A stretch of 64,000 nucleotides of DNA from Flavobacterium beibuense F44-8 (GCF_000769915.1 NZ_JRLV01000001.1:62001-126000); one strand, 5' to 3'; positions 28,048 through 39,448 are shown, numbered from the stretch's first letter. Numbers and translations are program-made. Notes: generated by a model from the sequence alone, not told the origin.

Positions 28048-30171
28048 ATGGCAAGAGATTTAAAATATACAAGAAATATAGGTATTGCTGCTCACATTGA
28101 TGCCGGTAAAACGACAACAACTGAGCGTATCCTTTTTTACACGGGTAAATCACACAAAATTGGTGAGGTGCACGATGGAGCTGCTACCATGGACTGGATG
28201 GCGCAGGAGCAGGAGAGAGGTATTACTATTACTTCTGCTGCTACGACTTGTACATGGAACTTCCCTACAGAGCAGGGTAAGCCACTTCCGGAGTCTAATC
28301 CATACCACTTTAACATTATCGATACTCCGGGTCACGTTGACTTTACAGTAGAGGTAAACCGTTCATTAAGGGTTCTTGACGGACTTGTGTTCCTTTTTAG
28401 TGCAGTAGATGGTGTTGAGCCACAATCTGAAACTAACTGGAGACTTGCAGATAATTACAGAGTTCCTCGTATGGGATTCGTAAACAAAATGGACCGTCAG
28501 GGTTCTAACTTCCTTGCAGTTTGTCAGCAGGTTAAAGATATGCTTAAGTCTAACGCTGTGCCAATCGTTTTACCGATTGGTGATGAGGCAGACTTTAAAG
28601 GTGTTGTAGATCTTATCAAAAATCAGGCTATCGTATGGCATGATGATACACAAGGTGCAACATTTGATATCGTTCCAATTCCTGAGGATATGAAAGAAGA
28701 AGTTCATCAGTACAGATCTCAACTAATCGAAGAGGTTGCTGCTTATGATGAGAATCTTCTTGAGAAATACATGGAAGACGAAAACTCAATTACAGAAGAA
28801 GAAGTAAATGAGGCATTAAGAAAAGCTACTATTGATATGGCTATTATCCCAATGCTTTGTGGTTCTTCATTCAAAAATAAAGGAGTTCAGTTCATGCTGG
28901 ATTCTGTTTGTAAATTCCTTCCTTCTCCACTTGATAAAGAGGCGATTGACGGAACTAACCCTGATACAGAGGAGCCTATTTCTCGTAAGCCATCTGTAAG
29001 CGAGCCGTTCTCTGCGTTAGCATTTAAAATTGCTACTGACCCTTATGTTGGTCGTTTAGCATTCTTTAGAGCTTACTCAGGTCGTCTTGATGCAGGTTCT
29101 TATGTGTTTAACACTCGTTCAGGTAATAAAGAGCGTATTTCCCGTATCTACCAGATGCACGCTAATAAGCAAAATGCTATCGACTTCATCGAGGCTGGTG
29201 ATATTGGTGCTGCTGTAGGTTTTAAAGATATTAAAACCGGAGATACCCTTTGTGATGAGAAACACCCAATCGTACTTGAGAGTATGAACTTCCCTGATCC
29301 GGTAATCGGTATCGCTATTGAGCCTAAAACTAAGGCTGACGTAGATAAAATGGGTATGGCTTTAGCAAAACTTGCTGAAGAAGATCCAACGTTTACAGTG
29401 AGAACTGATCACGCTTCAGGACAAACTATCATCTCTGGTATGGGTGAGCTTCACTTAGATATCCTTGTAGACCGTCTTAAGAGAGAGTTTAAAGTAGAGG
29501 TTAATCAAGGTGAGCCACAAGTTGAGTACAAAGAGGCTATTACACGTTCTGCTAACCACAGAGAGGTTTATAAGAAACAGTCTGGTGGTCGTGGTAAGTT
29601 TGCTGATATCGTGTTCAAACTAGAGCCGGCAGACGAGAACGTAGTTGGTCTTCAGTTTGTTAACGAGGTGAAAGGTGGTAACGTTCCTAAAGAATTTATC
29701 CCTGCTGTTGAGAAAGGTTTCAAAGAAGCTATGAAACAAGGTCCTCTTGCAGGTTATGAAATGGATAGTATGAAAGTTACTCTTACTGATGGTTCATTCC
29801 ACCCTGTGGATTCGGATGCATTATCATTCGAATTAGCAGCTAAAATGGGTTACAAAGAGGCTGCTAAAGCTGCCGGAGCTGTAATTCTTGAGCCAATCAT
29901 GAAGCTTGAAGTACTTACTCCTGAAGAGAACATGGGTGATATCGTAGGTGACCTTAACCGTCGTCGTGGTCAAATTAACAACATGGACGACAGGGCAGGT
30001 TCTAAAGTAGTTAAAGCTAGCGTACCTCTATCAGAAATGTTTGGTTATGTAACTACTCTAAGAACGCTTTCATCAGGTCGTGCAACTTCTACAATGGAGT
30101 TCTCTAACTATGCTGAAACACCTTCTAACATCGCAGAGGAAGTAATTAAAAAAGCTAAAGGAAACGCTTAA
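28048..30171 (+). CDS. fusA: Translation elongation factor G
   Basis: This 707-residue translocase GTPase has G1 [12 protein letters not shown], switch region [10 protein letters not shown]3 DTPGHVDF and G4 NKMDR. The domain IV-V regions include [11 protein letters not shown] and the [15 protein letters not shown] stretch. It is located 23 nt after rpsG, as in the classic str operon, but no tuf gene follows; rpsJ comes next after 11 nt. Domain composition is complete. Codon use is of the highly expressed type (many GGT/CGT/AAA codons). Confidence 0.98.
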   Translation: MARDLKYTRNIGIAAHIDAGKTTTTERILFYTGKSHKIGEVHDGAATMDWMAQEQERGITITSAATTCTWNFPTEQGKPLPESNPYHFNIIDTPGHVDFTVEVNRSLRVLDGLVFLFSAVDGVEPQSETNWRLADNYRVPRMGFVNKMDRQGSNFLAVCQQVKDMLKSNAVPIVLPIGDEADFKGVVDLIKNQAIVWHDDTQGATFDIVPIPEDMKEEVHQYRSQLIEEVAAYDENLLEKYMEDENSITEEEVNEALRKATIDMAIIPMLCGSSFKNKGVQFMLDSVCKFLPSPLDKEAIDGTNPDTEEPISRKPSVSEPFSALAFKIATDPYVGRLAFFRAYSGRLDAGSYVFNTRSGNKERISRIYQMHANKQNAIDFIEAGDIGAAVGFKDIKTGDTLCDEKHPIVLESMNFPDPVIGIAIEPKTKADVDKMGMALAKLAEEDPTFTVRTDHASGQTIISGMGELHLDILVDRLKREFKVEVNQGEPQVEYKEAITRSANHREVYKKQSGGRGKFADIVFKLEPADENVVGLQFVNEVKGGNVPKEFIPAVEKGFKEAMKQGPLAGYEMDSMKVTLTDGSFHPVDSDALSFELAAKMGYKEAAKAAGAVILEPIMKLEVLTPEENMGDIVGDLNRRRGQINNMDDRAGSKVVKASVPLSEMFGYVTTLRTLSSGRATSTMEFSNYAETPSNIAEEVIKKAKGNA

Positions 30172-30182
30172 TTAAAAAGAAA

Positions 30183-30488
30183 ATGAGTCAGAAAATCAGA
30201 ATAAAATTAAAATCATACGATCACAGCCTTGTAGACAAGTCTGCAGAGAAGATCGTTAAAACTGTAAAGAGTACAGGTGCAGTTGTTACTGGTCCTATTC
30301 CGTTACCAACTCACAAAAAAATATTCACTGTGCTACGTTCTCCACACGTAAACAAAAAATCAAGAGAGCAGTTTGAGCTAAGCTCTTACAAAAGACTTCT
30401 TGATATTTACAGTTCTTCTTCTAAAACTATTGATGCTCTTATGAAATTAGAGCTTCCTAGTGGTGTTGAAGTAGAGATCAAAGTGTGA
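30183..30488 (+). CDS. rpsJ: 30S ribosomal protein S10
   Basis: The 101-residue protein has the S10 core [20 protein letters not shown] and the conserved loop [26 protein letters not shown]. In E. coli the same protein is also the antitermination factor NusE. It links the str-type genes to the S10 cluster. It is separated from rplC by an unusually long 110-nt spacer that holds a hairpin. Confidence 0.98.
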   Translation: MSQKIRIKLKSYDHSLVDKSAEKIVKTVKSTGAVVTGPIPLPTHKKIFTVLRSPHVNKKSREQFELSSYKRLLDIYSSSSKTIDALMKLELPSGVEVEIKV

Positions 30489-30509
30489 TAAAATAAACTA
30501 AGAAAGCAA

Positions 30510-30544
30510 GTGTCAGGCTTTTGGATTATCCTTTAGCCTGATAC
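30510..30544 (+). promoter_or_regulatory. Hairpin in the rpsJ-rplC spacer (possible ribosomal-protein leader)
   Basis: GTGTCAGGCT (30510-30519) pairs with AGCCTGATAC (30535-30544), with one G-U pair and a small inner GGA/TCC stem. It lacks a following T run, so a terminator is unlikely. It lies about 55 nt before the rplC start, in the place where an L4- or L3-type autoregulatory leader would act. Confidence 0.5.
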
Positions 30545-30598
30545 TTATTCTTATATAAGAGAAAAAATTTAAATACGTAATTATAATTAATTTTTAAT

Positions 30599-31216
30599 AT
30601 GTCTGGGTTAATTGGTAGAAAAATCGGCATGACCAGTATTTTCGATGAAAACGGAAAAAACATTCCGTGTACAGTAATCGAAGCTGGACCATGCGTTGTT
30701 ACCCAAGTCAGAACCAATGAGGTTGACGGGTATAAAGCGTTACAACTTGGTTTCGATGACAAGTCAGAAAAGCACACAACAAAAGCGGCTCAAGGTCACT
30801 TTAAGAAAGCTGGAACTGATGCGAAGAAAAGAGTCGTTGAATTCAAGTATTTTGAAGAAGAGCATAACTTAGGTGATGTTCTAACTGTAGATTTGTTTAA
30901 TGAAGGTGAGTTTGTAGATGTACAGGGTGTATCTAAAGGTAAAGGTTTCCAGGGTGTTGTTAAGCGTCACGGTTTTGGTGGTGTTGGACAAGCTACTCAC
31001 GGTCAGCACAACCGTCTTAGAGCGCCAGGTTCTGTAGGTGCGTCATCTTACCCTTCAAGAGTATTCAAAGGAATGCGCATGGCAGGTAGAACAGGAGGAG
31101 AAAATGTAACAGTTCAAAACCTTAGAGTTTTAAAAGTAGTAGCTGATAAAAATCTACTAGTTGTTAAAGGATGTGTTCCTGGACACAAAAACTCTTACGT
31201 AATCATTCAAAAGTAA
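30599..31216 (+). CDS. rplC: 50S ribosomal protein L3
   Basis: The 205-residue protein begins [20 protein letters not shown] and has the central extension [20 protein letters not shown], which reaches the peptidyl transferase region. The Gln in this loop (GQATHG) is the site methylated by PrmB in other bacteria. Its stop overlaps the rplD start by 1 nt (TAATG), showing coupling. Confidence 0.98.
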   Translation: MSGLIGRKIGMTSIFDENGKNIPCTVIEAGPCVVTQVRTNEVDGYKALQLGFDDKSEKHTTKAAQGHFKKAGTDAKKRVVEFKYFEEEHNLGDVLTVDLFNEGEFVDVQGVSKGKGFQGVVKRHGFGGVGQATHGQHNRLRAPGSVGASSYPSRVFKGMRMAGRTGGENVTVQNLRVLKVVADKNLLVVKGCVPGHKNSYVIIQK

Positions 31217-31845
31217 TGGAAGTAAAAGTATTAGATATCAACGGAAAAGAAACAGGCAGAACGGTTACTCTTTCTGATTCTGTATTCGCAATTGAGCCTA
31301 ATAATCACGCGGTATACCTTGATGTAAAGCAGTACCTTGCTAACCAAAGACAAGGAACTCACAAAGCTAAAGAAAGAGCTGAAGTTACAGGAAGTACCCG
31401 TAAGATTAAAAAGCAAAAAGGAACCGGTACTGCACGTGCAGGAAGTGTTAAGAGTCCAGTGTTCAAAGGAGGAGGTACAATTTTCGGCCCAAGACCAAGA
31501 AGTTACTCTTTCAAACTGAACAAAAACCTTAAACGTTTAGCGAGAAAATCTGCTCTAACAATCAAAGCAAACGAGTCAAATTTAACAGTAGTTGAAGACT
31601 TCACATTCGAAACTCCAAATACTAAAAATTTCATTAACGTTTTGAAAGCTTTAGGGTTAGAGAATAAAAAATCTCTATTTGTGTTGGGTGATACAAATAA
31701 AAATGTATATTTGTCGTCACGCAATTTAAAGGCGTCTAATGTTGTAACTACCTCAGAATTAAACACTTACGCGATTTTAAACGCGAATAATTTAGTTCTT
31801 TTAGAAGGTTCGTTAGAAGGAATTCAGGAAAATTTAAGTAAATAA
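31216..31845 (+). CDS. rplD: 50S ribosomal protein L4
   Basis: The start is taken at the ATG at 31216 ([16 protein letters not shown]), which overlaps the rplC stop, giving 209 residues; the longer frame from 31171 runs into rplC. The exit-tunnel loop TRKIKKQKGTGTARAGSVKSP is clear. L4 is the autogenous repressor of the S10 operon in E. coli. Whether it binds the upstream hairpin here is unknown. Confidence 0.97.
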   Translation: MEVKVLDINGKETGRTVTLSDSVFAIEPNNHAVYLDVKQYLANQRQGTHKAKERAEVTGSTRKIKKQKGTGTARAGSVKSPVFKGGGTIFGPRPRSYSFKLNKNLKRLARKSALTIKANESNLTVVEDFTFETPNTKNFINVLKALGLENKKSLFVLGDTNKNVYLSSRNLKASNVVTTSELNTYAILNANNLVLLEGSLEGIQENLSK

Positions 31846-31852
31846 TAGGGCA

Positions 31853-32143
31853 ATGAGTATCATAATAAAACCTATCATTACCGAAAAAATAACCAAAGAC
31901 GGTGAACTTTTCAACCGTTTTGGTTTTGTTGTTAATAAAAAAGCAAACAAAATCCAGATTAAAAATGCAGTTGAAGCTGCATATGGAGTTACTGTTGTTA
32001 ATGTTAACACAATGAATTACAGGGCTGATAGAACAGTTAAATACACTAAGAGTGGTTTAATTAGCGGAAAGACAGCAGCTTATAAAAAAGCAGTTGTTCA
32101 AGTACAGGAAGGTGAAACAATAGATTTTTATAATAATATCTAA
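31853..32143 (+). CDS. rplW: 50S ribosomal protein L23
   Basis: The 96-residue protein has IIKPIITEKITKDGE and VNKKANKIQIKNAVEAAYGV, standard for L23, which sits at the tunnel exit and docks trigger factor and SRP. It lies 7 nt after rplD. Confidence 0.97.
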   Translation: MSIIIKPIITEKITKDGELFNRFGFVVNKKANKIQIKNAVEAAYGVTVVNVNTMNYRADRTVKYTKSGLISGKTAAYKKAVVQVQEGETIDFYNNI

Positions 32144-32149
32144 TAGAAA

Positions 32150-32974
<825 letters not shown>

Positions 32975-32985
32975 TTAAGTAAGAT

Positions 32986-33264
32986 ATGGCACGTTCATTA
33001 AAGAAAGGACCTTTCGTTCACTATAAATTAGAAAAGAAAGTTCAGGAAAATATCGAAAAAGGTAACAAAGGAGTTGTTAAGACTTGGTCTAGAGCTTCTA
33101 TGATTACTCCGGATTTTGTTGGGCAGACTATAGCAGTACACAACGGACGTCAATTCGTTCCGGTTTATGTAACAGAGAATATGGTAGGTCATAAATTAGG
33201 AGAATTTTCACCAACAAGATCGTTTAGAGGTCACGCTGGTGCAAAAAATAAAGGTAAAAAATAA
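32986..33264 (+). CDS. rpsS: 30S ribosomal protein S19
   Basis: This 92-residue protein has [18 protein letters not shown] and [18 protein letters not shown], typical of S19, which pairs with S13 in the 30S head. It is 11 nt after rplB. Confidence 0.97.
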   Translation: MARSLKKGPFVHYKLEKKVQENIEKGNKGVVKTWSRASMITPDFVGQTIAVHNGRQFVPVYVTENMVGHKLGEFSPTRSFRGHAGAKNKGKK

Positions 33265-33273
33265 TAAGAAGCT

Positions 33274-33684
33274 ATGGGAGTTCGTAAAAGAGAAAGAGCA
33301 GAGCAGACAAAAGAAGCTAAGAAGCAAGTTGCATTTGCTAAGTTAAATAACTGCCCTACTTCACCTAGAAAAATGCGCATAGTGGCAGATCTAGTAAGAG
33401 GTCAGAAAGTAGAGCTTGCTCTTAATATATTAAAATTCAATAGTAAAGAAGCTTCTCGTAAACTTGAGAAATTATTGCTTTCTGCAATAAACAACTGGCA
33501 GCAAAAAAATGCTGACGCAAGTTTAGAGGATGCAGGACTATTTGTAAAAGAGATCAGAGTTGACGGCGGTATGATGCTTAAAAGGCTAAGACCGGCTCCT
33601 CAGGGTCGTGCTCACAGAATAAGAAAACGTTCTAACCACGTTACAATCGTGTTAGGAGCTAATAATAACACACAAAGCAATTAA
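33274..33684 (+). CDS. rplV: 50S ribosomal protein L22
   Basis: The 136-residue protein has [19 protein letters not shown] and the tunnel hairpin region [21 protein letters not shown], as in L22. A charged 15-residue N-terminal extension precedes the core, which is common in Bacteroidota. Macrolide-related hairpin residues appear normal. Confidence 0.97.
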   Translation: MGVRKRERAEQTKEAKKQVAFAKLNNCPTSPRKMRIVADLVRGQKVELALNILKFNSKEASRKLEKLLLSAINNWQQKNADASLEDAGLFVKEIRVDGGMMLKRLRPAPQGRAHRIRKRSNHVTIVLGANNNTQSN

Positions 33685-33692
33685 TAAGCAGT

Positions 33693-34418
33693 ATGGGACA
33701 AAAGACAAATCCAATAGGAAATCGCCTTGGTATCATCAGGGGTTGGGATTCTAACTGGTATGGTGGAAATGACTACGGTGACAAACTTGCCGAAGATCAT
33801 AAAATCAGAAAGTATATCCATGCCCGTTTAGCTAAAGCAAGTGTGTCTAAAGTAATCATCGAGAGAACTTTAAAGCTTGTAACCGTTACTATCACTACTG
33901 CCCGTCCAGGTATCATTATCGGTAAAGGTGGTCAGGAGGTAGACAGGCTAAAAGAAGAGCTTAAGAAAATTACTGACAAAGAGGTTCAAATCAACATCTT
34001 TGAAATTAAAAGACCTGAACTTGATGCTCACCTTGTAGGTTCTAGCATTGCACGTCAGATTGAAGGCCGTATCTCTTACAGAAGGGCTATCAAAATGGCA
34101 ATAGCGGCTGCTATGCGTATGAATGCAGAAGGTATCAAAGTTATGATATCTGGTCGTCTAAACGGTGCTGAGATGGCACGTTCAGAAATGTTCAAAGAAG
34201 GAAGAATTCCTCTATCAACTTTCAGAGCTGACATTGATTATGCATTAACTGAAGCTCATACTACTTATGGTAGAATGGGTATCAAAGTGTGGATCATGAA
34301 AGGCGAGGTTTACGGTAAGAGAGACCTTTCTCCGTTAGTAGGTATGGATAAAAAACAATCCAAATCTTCAGGGTCAGGAAAACCACAGGGTAAATCTGGT
34401 CAACGCAAAAGAAAGTAA
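33693..34418 (+). CDS. rpsC: 30S ribosomal protein S3
   Basis: The 241-residue protein has the KH domain motif [15 protein letters not shown] and the C-terminal signature [15 protein letters not shown]3 lines the mRNA entry channel. The tail after residue 215 is a basic, Gly/Ser/Lys-rich extension ([18 protein letters not shown]). Confidence 0.98.
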   Translation: MGQKTNPIGNRLGIIRGWDSNWYGGNDYGDKLAEDHKIRKYIHARLAKASVSKVIIERTLKLVTVTITTARPGIIIGKGGQEVDRLKEELKKITDKEVQINIFEIKRPELDAHLVGSSIARQIEGRISYRRAIKMAIAAAMRMNAEGIKVMISGRLNGAEMARSEMFKEGRIPLSTFRADIDYALTEAHTTYGRMGIKVWIMKGEVYGKRDLSPLVGMDKKQSKSSGSGKPQGKSGQRKRK

Positions 34419-34437
34419 TTATTTAAACTAAAGAAAA

Positions 34438-34857
34438 ATGTTACAGCCTAAAAGAACTAAATACCGTAAGGTACAGAAAGGTAAGATGAAAGGCGTGTCT
34501 CAAAGAGGTCACGAACTTTCTAACGGAATGTTTGGTATAAAATCTTTAGATTCATCTTTTATTACTTCTCGTCAAATAGAGGCTGCTCGTATCGCTGCAA
34601 CCCGTTATATGAAAAGAGAAGGTCAGTTGTGGATTAAAATTTTCCCGGATAAGCCTATCACAAAGAAACCTCTAGAGGTACGTATGGGTAAAGGTAAAGG
34701 TGCAGTTGAATACTGGGCTGCTGTTGTTAAACCGGGAAGAATAATGTTTGAAGTTGGCGGTGTGCCTTTATCAGTAGCAAAAGAGGCTTTACGTCTTGCT
34801 GCTCAAAAGCTACCAGTAAAAACTAAGTTTATAGTTGCCAGAGATTTCGAAGTGTAA
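34438..34857 (+). CDS. rplP: 50S ribosomal protein L16
   Basis: The 139-residue protein begins [19 protein letters not shown] and carries [20 protein letters not shown], diagnostic of L16, which helps place A-site tRNA. It is 19 nt after rpsC and precedes rpmC. Confidence 0.97.
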   Translation: MLQPKRTKYRKVQKGKMKGVSQRGHELSNGMFGIKSLDSSFITSRQIEAARIAATRYMKREGQLWIKIFPDKPITKKPLEVRMGKGKGAVEYWAAVVKPGRIMFEVGGVPLSVAKEALRLAAQKLPVKTKFIVARDFEV

Positions 34858-34869
34858 TCTAAATTTATT

Positions 34870-35061
34870 ATGAAACAATCTGAAATTAAAGATCTATCTG
34901 CAGCTGAGTTACAGGAAAAACTTGGTGAATTACAAAAAACATATACCGATCTAAAATCAGCTCACGCTGTTTCTCCAATTGAGAATCCGTTGCAAATTAG
35001 AACCGTAAGAAGGTCTATTGCACGTGTGGCAACTGAGCTAAGCAAAAGAGAGTTACAATAA
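34870..35061 (+). CDS. rpmC: 50S ribosomal protein L29
   Basis: The 63-residue two-helix protein (MKQSEIKDLSAAELQEKLGEL, NPLQIRTVRRSIARV) is typical L29 at the tunnel exit near L23. Confidence 0.95.
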   Translation: MKQSEIKDLSAAELQEKLGELQKTYTDLKSAHAVSPIENPLQIRTVRRSIARVATELSKRELQ

Positions 35062-35078
35062 TTGTATTCTGCTGAAAG

Positions 35079-35336
35079 ATGGAAAAAAGAAACTTAAGAA
35101 AAGAGAGAATAGGTGTTGTTACTAGTAACAAAATGGAAAAATCCATAGTAGTTGCTGAAACTAAAAAAGTAAAACACCCATTATATGGTAAGTTCGTGTT
35201 AAAAACTAAAAAATACGTTGCGCACGACGAAACAAACGATTGTAACATTGGAGATACTGTAAGGATCATGGAAACACGTCCTTTAAGTAAATCTAAATGT
35301 TGGAGATTAGTTGAAATCATTGAAAGAGCGAAGTAA
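35079..35336 (+). CDS. rpsQ: 30S ribosomal protein S17
   Basis: The 85-residue protein has [29 protein letters not shown] split over its OB-fold strands and [20 protein letters not shown], as in S17. It ends 2 nt before the rplN start. Confidence 0.96.
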   Translation: MEKRNLRKERIGVVTSNKMEKSIVVAETKKVKHPLYGKFVLKTKKYVAHDETNDCNIGDTVRIMETRPLSKSKCWRLVEIIERAK

Positions 35337-35338
35337 TT

Positions 35339-35707
35339 ATGGTACAACAGGAATCTAGACTAAAAGTAGCAGATAACACGGGAGCAAAAGAAGTTTTGAC
35401 TATCCGTGTATTAGGGGGAACGAAAAGACGTTATGCCTCTGTTGGAGATAAAATTGTAGTTTCAGTAAAAGATGCTACTCCTAACGGTAACGTTAAAAAA
35501 GGAGCTGTATCGACTGCAGTTGTTGTACGTACCAAAAAAGAAGTGAGAAGAGCCGACGGTTCATACATCAGATTTGATGATAACGCATGTGTATTATTAA
35601 ATGCTGCTGGTGAAATGAGAGGAACTCGTGTTTTTGGTCCTGTAGCAAGAGAACTTCGTGAAAAACAATTCATGAAAATTGTATCATTGGCACCTGAAGT
35701 GCTTTAA
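35339..35707 (+). CDS. rplN: 50S ribosomal protein L14
   Basis: The 122-residue protein has [19 protein letters not shown] and [20 protein letters not shown], diagnostic of L14, an intersubunit bridge protein and the RsfS docking site. It begins the spc-type section. Confidence 0.98.
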   Translation: MVQQESRLKVADNTGAKEVLTIRVLGGTKRRYASVGDKIVVSVKDATPNGNVKKGAVSTAVVVRTKKEVRRADGSYIRFDDNACVLLNAAGEMRGTRVFGPVARELREKQFMKIVSLAPEVL

Positions 35708-35719
35708 TTGTTTTTAAAG

Positions 35720-36034
35720 ATGATAAAGCTAAAAATAAAATCAGGAGATGCTGTAAGGGTTATTGCCGGAGACCACAAAGGTTCTGAAGGTACAGTTCTT
35801 AAAGTACTTCGTGACAAAAACAAAGCGATCGTAGAAGGCGTGAACATGGTGTCTAAGCACACTAAGCCAAGCGCTCAAAACCCTCAGGGTGGTATCGTGA
35901 AGAAAGAAGCTCCTATCCACATTTCTAACCTTGCACTTGTTGATCCTAAAACTAAGGAAACTACAAGAGTTGGTGTAAGAACTGAAGGAGATAAGAAAGT
36001 GAGATTTTCAAAAAAATCTAATCAAGTATTATAG
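35720..36034 (+). CDS. rplX: 50S ribosomal protein L24
   Basis: The start is placed at the ATG at 35720 ([21 protein letters not shown]); a longer frame would need the TTG at 35708. This gives 104 residues with the KOW motif and the assembly-initiator sequence [19 protein letters not shown]. Confidence 0.96.
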   Translation: MIKLKIKSGDAVRVIAGDHKGSEGTVLKVLRDKNKAIVEGVNMVSKHTKPSAQNPQGGIVKKEAPIHISNLALVDPKTKETTRVGVRTEGDKKVRFSKKSNQVL

Positions 36035-36036
36035 TG

Positions 36037-36588
36037 ATGGCTTATATACCAAGATTAAAAGAAGAATATAAGAGTAGAGTTATTTCTGCTCTTACAGAAG
36101 AGTTCGGTTATAAAAACGTTATGATGGTTCCAAAACTTGAAAAAATCGTTTTAAGCCGTGGAGTTGGTGCAGCTGTGTCTGATAAGAAATTAATCGACTA
36201 TGCTGTAGAAGAGTTAACAAAAATCACTGGTCAAAAAGCAGTGGCTACTATTTCTAAAAAGGACGTTGCGACTTTCAAATTAAGAAAAGGTATGCCAATT
36301 GGTGCTAAAGTTACTTTACGTGGTGAAAGAATGTATGAGTTTTTAGACAGACTTATCACAGCTTCTCTTCCACGTGTTAGAGACTTTGGTGGTATCAAAG
36401 CTACAGGTTTTGACGGTAGAGGTAACTATAACCTGGGTGTAACTGAGCAAATCATTTTCCCTGAAATTGATATTGATAAAGTTAACAAAATCGCAGGTTT
36501 AGATATTACATTTGTAACTTCTGCACAAACTGATAAAGAAGCGAAGTCATTATTAACTGAATTAGGTTTACCTTTTAAAAAGAACTAA
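36037..36588 (+). CDS. rplE: 50S ribosomal protein L5
   Basis: I prefer the ATG at 36037 ([15 protein letters not shown]) over the GTG at 36034 that overlaps the rplX stop. The 183-residue protein has [18 protein letters not shown] and [20 protein letters not shown], typical of L5, which binds 5S rRNA. Confidence 0.97.
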   Translation: MAYIPRLKEEYKSRVISALTEEFGYKNVMMVPKLEKIVLSRGVGAAVSDKKLIDYAVEELTKITGQKAVATISKKDVATFKLRKGMPIGAKVTLRGERMYEFLDRLITASLPRVRDFGGIKATGFDGRGNYNLGVTEQIIFPEIDIDKVNKIAGLDITFVTSAQTDKEAKSLLTELGLPFKKN

Positions 36589-36591
36589 GTC

Positions 36592-36861
36592 ATGGCTAAA
36601 GAATCAATGAAAGCCCGCGAGGTGAAAAGACAAGCGTTAGTAGACAAGTATGCTGAAAAGAGAAAAGCTTTATTAGAAGCCGGAGACTACGAAGCACTAC
36701 AAAAACTTCCTAAAAATGCTTCTCCTGTACGTTTACACAACCGTTGTAAATTAACAGGTAGACCAAGAGGGTATATGCGTCAGTTTGGTATTTCACGTGT
36801 AACTTTCCGTGAAATGGCTAATCAGGGGTTAATACCGGGTGTTAAAAAAGCCAGCTGGTAA
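36592..36861 (+). CDS. rpsN: 30S ribosomal protein S14 (zinc-independent type)
   Basis: The 89-residue long form has [23 protein letters not shown] and the C-terminal [11 protein letters not shown]. It has only one Cys and lacks the CxxC...CxxC zinc ribbon, so it is the C-minus, zinc-free form. It is followed by a hairpin-bearing spacer before rpsH. Confidence 0.97.
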   Translation: MAKESMKAREVKRQALVDKYAEKRKALLEAGDYEALQKLPKNASPVRLHNRCKLTGRPRGYMRQFGISRVTFREMANQGLIPGVKKASW

Positions 36862-36878
36862 TAAAAGAATTATAAATT

Positions 36879-36912
36879 GGTTTCAGGTTCGGCCTTTTTA
36901 AGGCCGAAAACC
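36879..36912 (+). promoter_or_regulatory. Bulged hairpin between rpsN and rpsH
   Basis: TTCGGCCTT (36888-36896) pairs perfectly with AAGGCCGAA (36900-36908). GGTT (36879-36882) can extend it with AACC (36909-36912), leaving a one-sided bulge TCAGG. There is no T run after it. The position just before the S8 gene suggests an RNA element that binds a ribosomal protein, or a processing site. Confidence 0.5.
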
Positions 36913-36932
36913 GTTACCGCAAATTAATATAT

Positions 36933-37331
36933 ATGTATACAGATCCTATCGCAGATTATCTAACAAGAGTTAGAAATGCAGTAAGAGCTAACCACAAAGT
37001 GGTTGAAATTCCTGCTTCTAACCTTAAAAAAGAGATCACTAAGATTTTATTCGATCAGGGATATATCTTAAGTTACAAATTTGATGATAACAAAGTACAA
37101 GGTACCATCAAAATCGCTCTTAAGTACGACAAAGAAACTAAAGAGCCTGTAATTAAGGATATCCAGAGAATTAGTAAACCAGGTTTACGTAAATATGCAG
37201 GTGCTACCGAATTACCTAGAATATTAAACGGTCTAGGTATAGCTATCGTTTCTACATCAAAAGGATTGATGACCGGAAAACAAGCTAAACAACACAATGT
37301 TGGTGGTGAAGTAATCTGTTACGTATACTAA
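36933..37331 (+). CDS. rpsH: 30S ribosomal protein S8
   Basis: The 132-residue protein begins MYTDPIADYLTRVRNAVRANHKVVEIP and ends with VSTSKGLMTGKQAKQHNVGGEVICYVY-type S8 sequence. S8 binds 16S helix 21 and is the spc-operon repressor in E. coli. A bulged hairpin lies just upstream. Confidence 0.98.
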   Translation: MYTDPIADYLTRVRNAVRANHKVVEIPASNLKKEITKILFDQGYILSYKFDDNKVQGTIKIALKYDKETKEPVIKDIQRISKPGLRKYAGATELPRILNGLGIAIVSTSKGLMTGKQAKQHNVGGEVICYVY

Positions 37332-37348
37332 TAATAAAGACTTATACA

Positions 37349-37891
37349 ATGTCAAGAATAGGTAAAAATCCAATTGCAATACCGTCTGGAGTAACAGTTG
37401 ATGTTAAAGATGGCGTTATTACAGTAAAAGGAAAAAAAGGAGAACTTACTCAGGATTTTACAGATGTTACTGTAAAAGTTGAGGAAGGACAGGTAATTGT
37501 TGAAAGATCTTCTGACAACAAGAACGACAGATCTAAGCATGGTTTATACAGAGCCCTGATTAATAATATGATTATTGGTGTATCTGAAGGCTTTACTAAG
37601 TCGCTAGAGTTGGTAGGTGTAGGTTACAGAGCTTCTAACCAGGGTAATAAACTTGATATCGCTCTAGGTTTTTCACACAACATCGTTTTAGACGTTGTTT
37701 CTGAAGTAACAGTAGAGACTGTATCTGAGAAAGGTAAAAACCCAATCATTAAGTTATCTTCTCATGACAAACAACTTTTAGGTCAGGTTGCAGCAAAAAT
37801 CAGATCTTTCCGTAAGCCAGAACCTTACAAAGGAAAAGGAGTTAAGTTTGTAGGTGAAGAACTAAGAAGAAAAGCAGGTAAATCAGCTTAA
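37349..37891 (+). CDS. rplF: 50S ribosomal protein L6
   Basis: The 180-residue protein has [20 protein letters not shown] and the C-terminal [23 protein letters not shown], diagnostic of L6 near the GTPase centre. It follows rpsH by 17 nt. Confidence 0.98.
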   Translation: MSRIGKNPIAIPSGVTVDVKDGVITVKGKKGELTQDFTDVTVKVEEGQVIVERSSDNKNDRSKHGLYRALINNMIIGVSEGFTKSLELVGVGYRASNQGNKLDIALGFSHNIVLDVVSEVTVETVSEKGKNPIIKLSSHDKQLLGQVAAKIRSFRKPEPYKGKGVKFVGEELRRKAGKSA

Positions 37892-37902
37892 AAATTAAGA
37901 CT

Positions 37903-38253
37903 ATGTCATTAACAAAATCTGAAAGAAGACAACGAATTAAGTTCAGAATCAGAAAGATTGTAAGCGGAACTGCTGCTCAACCAAGACTTTCTGTTTTTAG
38001 AAGCAATAAAGAAATCTATGCTCAAATCATAGATGATGTGAACGGTGTTACTCTAGTTTCTGCATCTTCAAGAGAGAATGAAATAACTAAAGGTACTAAC
38101 ATTGAGACTGCTGCAGCTGTAGGTAAACTTGTTGCAGAGAGAGCTTTAAAAGCTGGTATTGAAACCATCACTTTTGACAGAGGTGGGTACCTTTACCACG
38201 GACGTGTTAAATCATTAGCTGAAGGCGCTAGAGAGGCCGGACTAAAATTCTAA
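37903..38253 (+). CDS. rplR: 50S ribosomal protein L18
   Basis: The 116-residue protein has [18 protein letters not shown] and [24 protein letters not shown], typical of the 5S rRNA-binding L18. It follows rplF by 11 nt. Confidence 0.97.
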   Translation: MSLTKSERRQRIKFRIRKIVSGTAAQPRLSVFRSNKEIYAQIIDDVNGVTLVSASSRENEITKGTNIETAAAVGKLVAERALKAGIETITFDRGGYLYHGRVKSLAEGAREAGLKF

Positions 38254-38260
38254 GAAAATT

Positions 38261-38785
38261 ATGTATCATAATTATAAAAACGTAGAACTAGTAAAACCAG
38301 GCGGACTTGAATTAAAGGATCGTTTGGTAAGTGTTAATCGTGTTACTAAAGTTACAAAAGGTGGTAGAGCTTTCGGTTTTTCTGCTATTGTAGTTGTAGG
38401 AGACGAGAACGGAGTAGTAGGCCACGGTCTTGGAAAATCTAAAGACGTATCTGAAGCTATCGCTAAGGCAGTAGAAGATGCTAAAAAGAATCTTGTTAGA
38501 ATCCCTCTATCAAGCCAAACTGTACCTCACGAACAAAAAGGTAAATTTGGTGGTGCACGTGTACTACTAATGCCTGCTTCACACGGTACCGGAGTAATTG
38601 CCGGTGGTGCTGTGCGTTCGGTTCTTGAATCTGTAGGTATTCACGATGTATTATCAAAATCTCAAGGTTCATCTAATCCTCACAACGTGGTAAAAGCAAC
38701 TTTTGATGCTTTATTACAAATGAGAAGCGCAGCTACTGTAGCTAAGCAAAGAGGTGTATCTTTAGAAAAAGTATTTAAAGGTTAA
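38261..38785 (+). CDS. rpsE: 30S ribosomal protein S5
   Basis: The 174-residue protein has [35 protein letters not shown] and [19 protein letters not shown], diagnostic of S5. Spectinomycin-loop residues in VTKGGRAF look standard. Confidence 0.98.
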   Translation: MYHNYKNVELVKPGGLELKDRLVSVNRVTKVTKGGRAFGFSAIVVVGDENGVVGHGLGKSKDVSEAIAKAVEDAKKNLVRIPLSSQTVPHEQKGKFGGARVLLMPASHGTGVIAGGAVRSVLESVGIHDVLSKSQGSSNPHNVVKATFDALLQMRSAATVAKQRGVSLEKVFKG

Positions 38786-38797
38786 TTCAAGGAAATC

Positions 38798-38980
38798 ATG
38801 GCGAAAATATTAGTAAAACAAGTACGAAGCAAAATCAACTGTCCTCTTAACCAAAAGAGAACACTTGAGGCTTTAGGTCTTAGAAAAATGGGACAAGTTG
38901 TTGAACACGATGCAACTTCTGCTATCCTTGGAATGGTAAACAAAGTTAAACACTTAGTTTCTGTAGAAGAGACTAAATAA
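38798..38980 (+). CDS. rpmD: 50S ribosomal protein L30
   Basis: The 60-residue protein has ILVKQVRSKINCPLNQKRTLEALGLRK-type L30 sequence and sits in the conserved rpsE-rpmD-rplO order, 12 nt after rpsE. Confidence 0.95.
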   Translation: MAKILVKQVRSKINCPLNQKRTLEALGLRKMGQVVEHDATSAILGMVNKVKHLVSVEETK

Positions 38981-38995
38981 CAATAACACACTGTT

Positions 38996-39448
38996 ATGGA
39001 TTTAAGTAACTTACAACCGGCTGAAGGTTCAGTTCACAATAAGAACAAAAGAGTAGGTAGAGGAGAAGGTTCAGGAAAAGGTGGTACTGCTGCACGTGGT
39101 CACAAAGGAGCTAAATCTCGTTCTGGTTATTCTAAGAAGATAGGTTTTGAAGGTGGTCAAATGCCATTACAGCGTCGTGTTCCTAAGTTTGGTTTTAAAA
39201 ACATCAACCGTAAGGAATATGCTGGCGTAAACCTAGATACGCTTCAGGCTCTTGTAGATAACGGAATCGTTACAGATACTGTAGATTTTACAGTACTTGT
39301 AGAGAGCCGCTTAGCTACAAAAAATGAACAGGTAAAGATTTTAGGAAGAGGAGAGCTTAAAGCAAAACTAAAAGTAACTGCTCACAAATTTACGGCTACC
39401 GCAAAAGCTGCTATCGAAGCTGCTGGAGGTGAAGCTGTAACTTTATAA
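38996..39448 (+). CDS. rplO: 50S ribosomal protein L15
   Basis: The 150-residue protein has the Gly/Lys/Arg-rich N-terminal arm GRGEGSGKGGTAARGHKGAKS and GGQMPLQRRVPKFGF, diagnostic of L15. It precedes secY by 14 nt. Confidence 0.98.
   Translation: MDLSNLQPAEGSVHNKNKRVGRGEGSGKGGTAARGHKGAKSRSGYSKKIGFEGGQMPLQRRVPKFGFKNINRKEYAGVNLDTLQALVDNGIVTDTVDFTVLVESRLATKNEQVKILGRGELKAKLKVTAHKFTATAKAAIEAAGGEAVTL

Noticed and set aside
28085..28351. ORFs of 61-88 codons inside fusA on both strands
   Set aside because: They are shadows of the conserved EF-G GTPase domain.
36034..36036. GTG start for rplE overlapping the rplX stop
   Set aside because: The adjacent ATG at 36037 gives the standard L5 N terminus.
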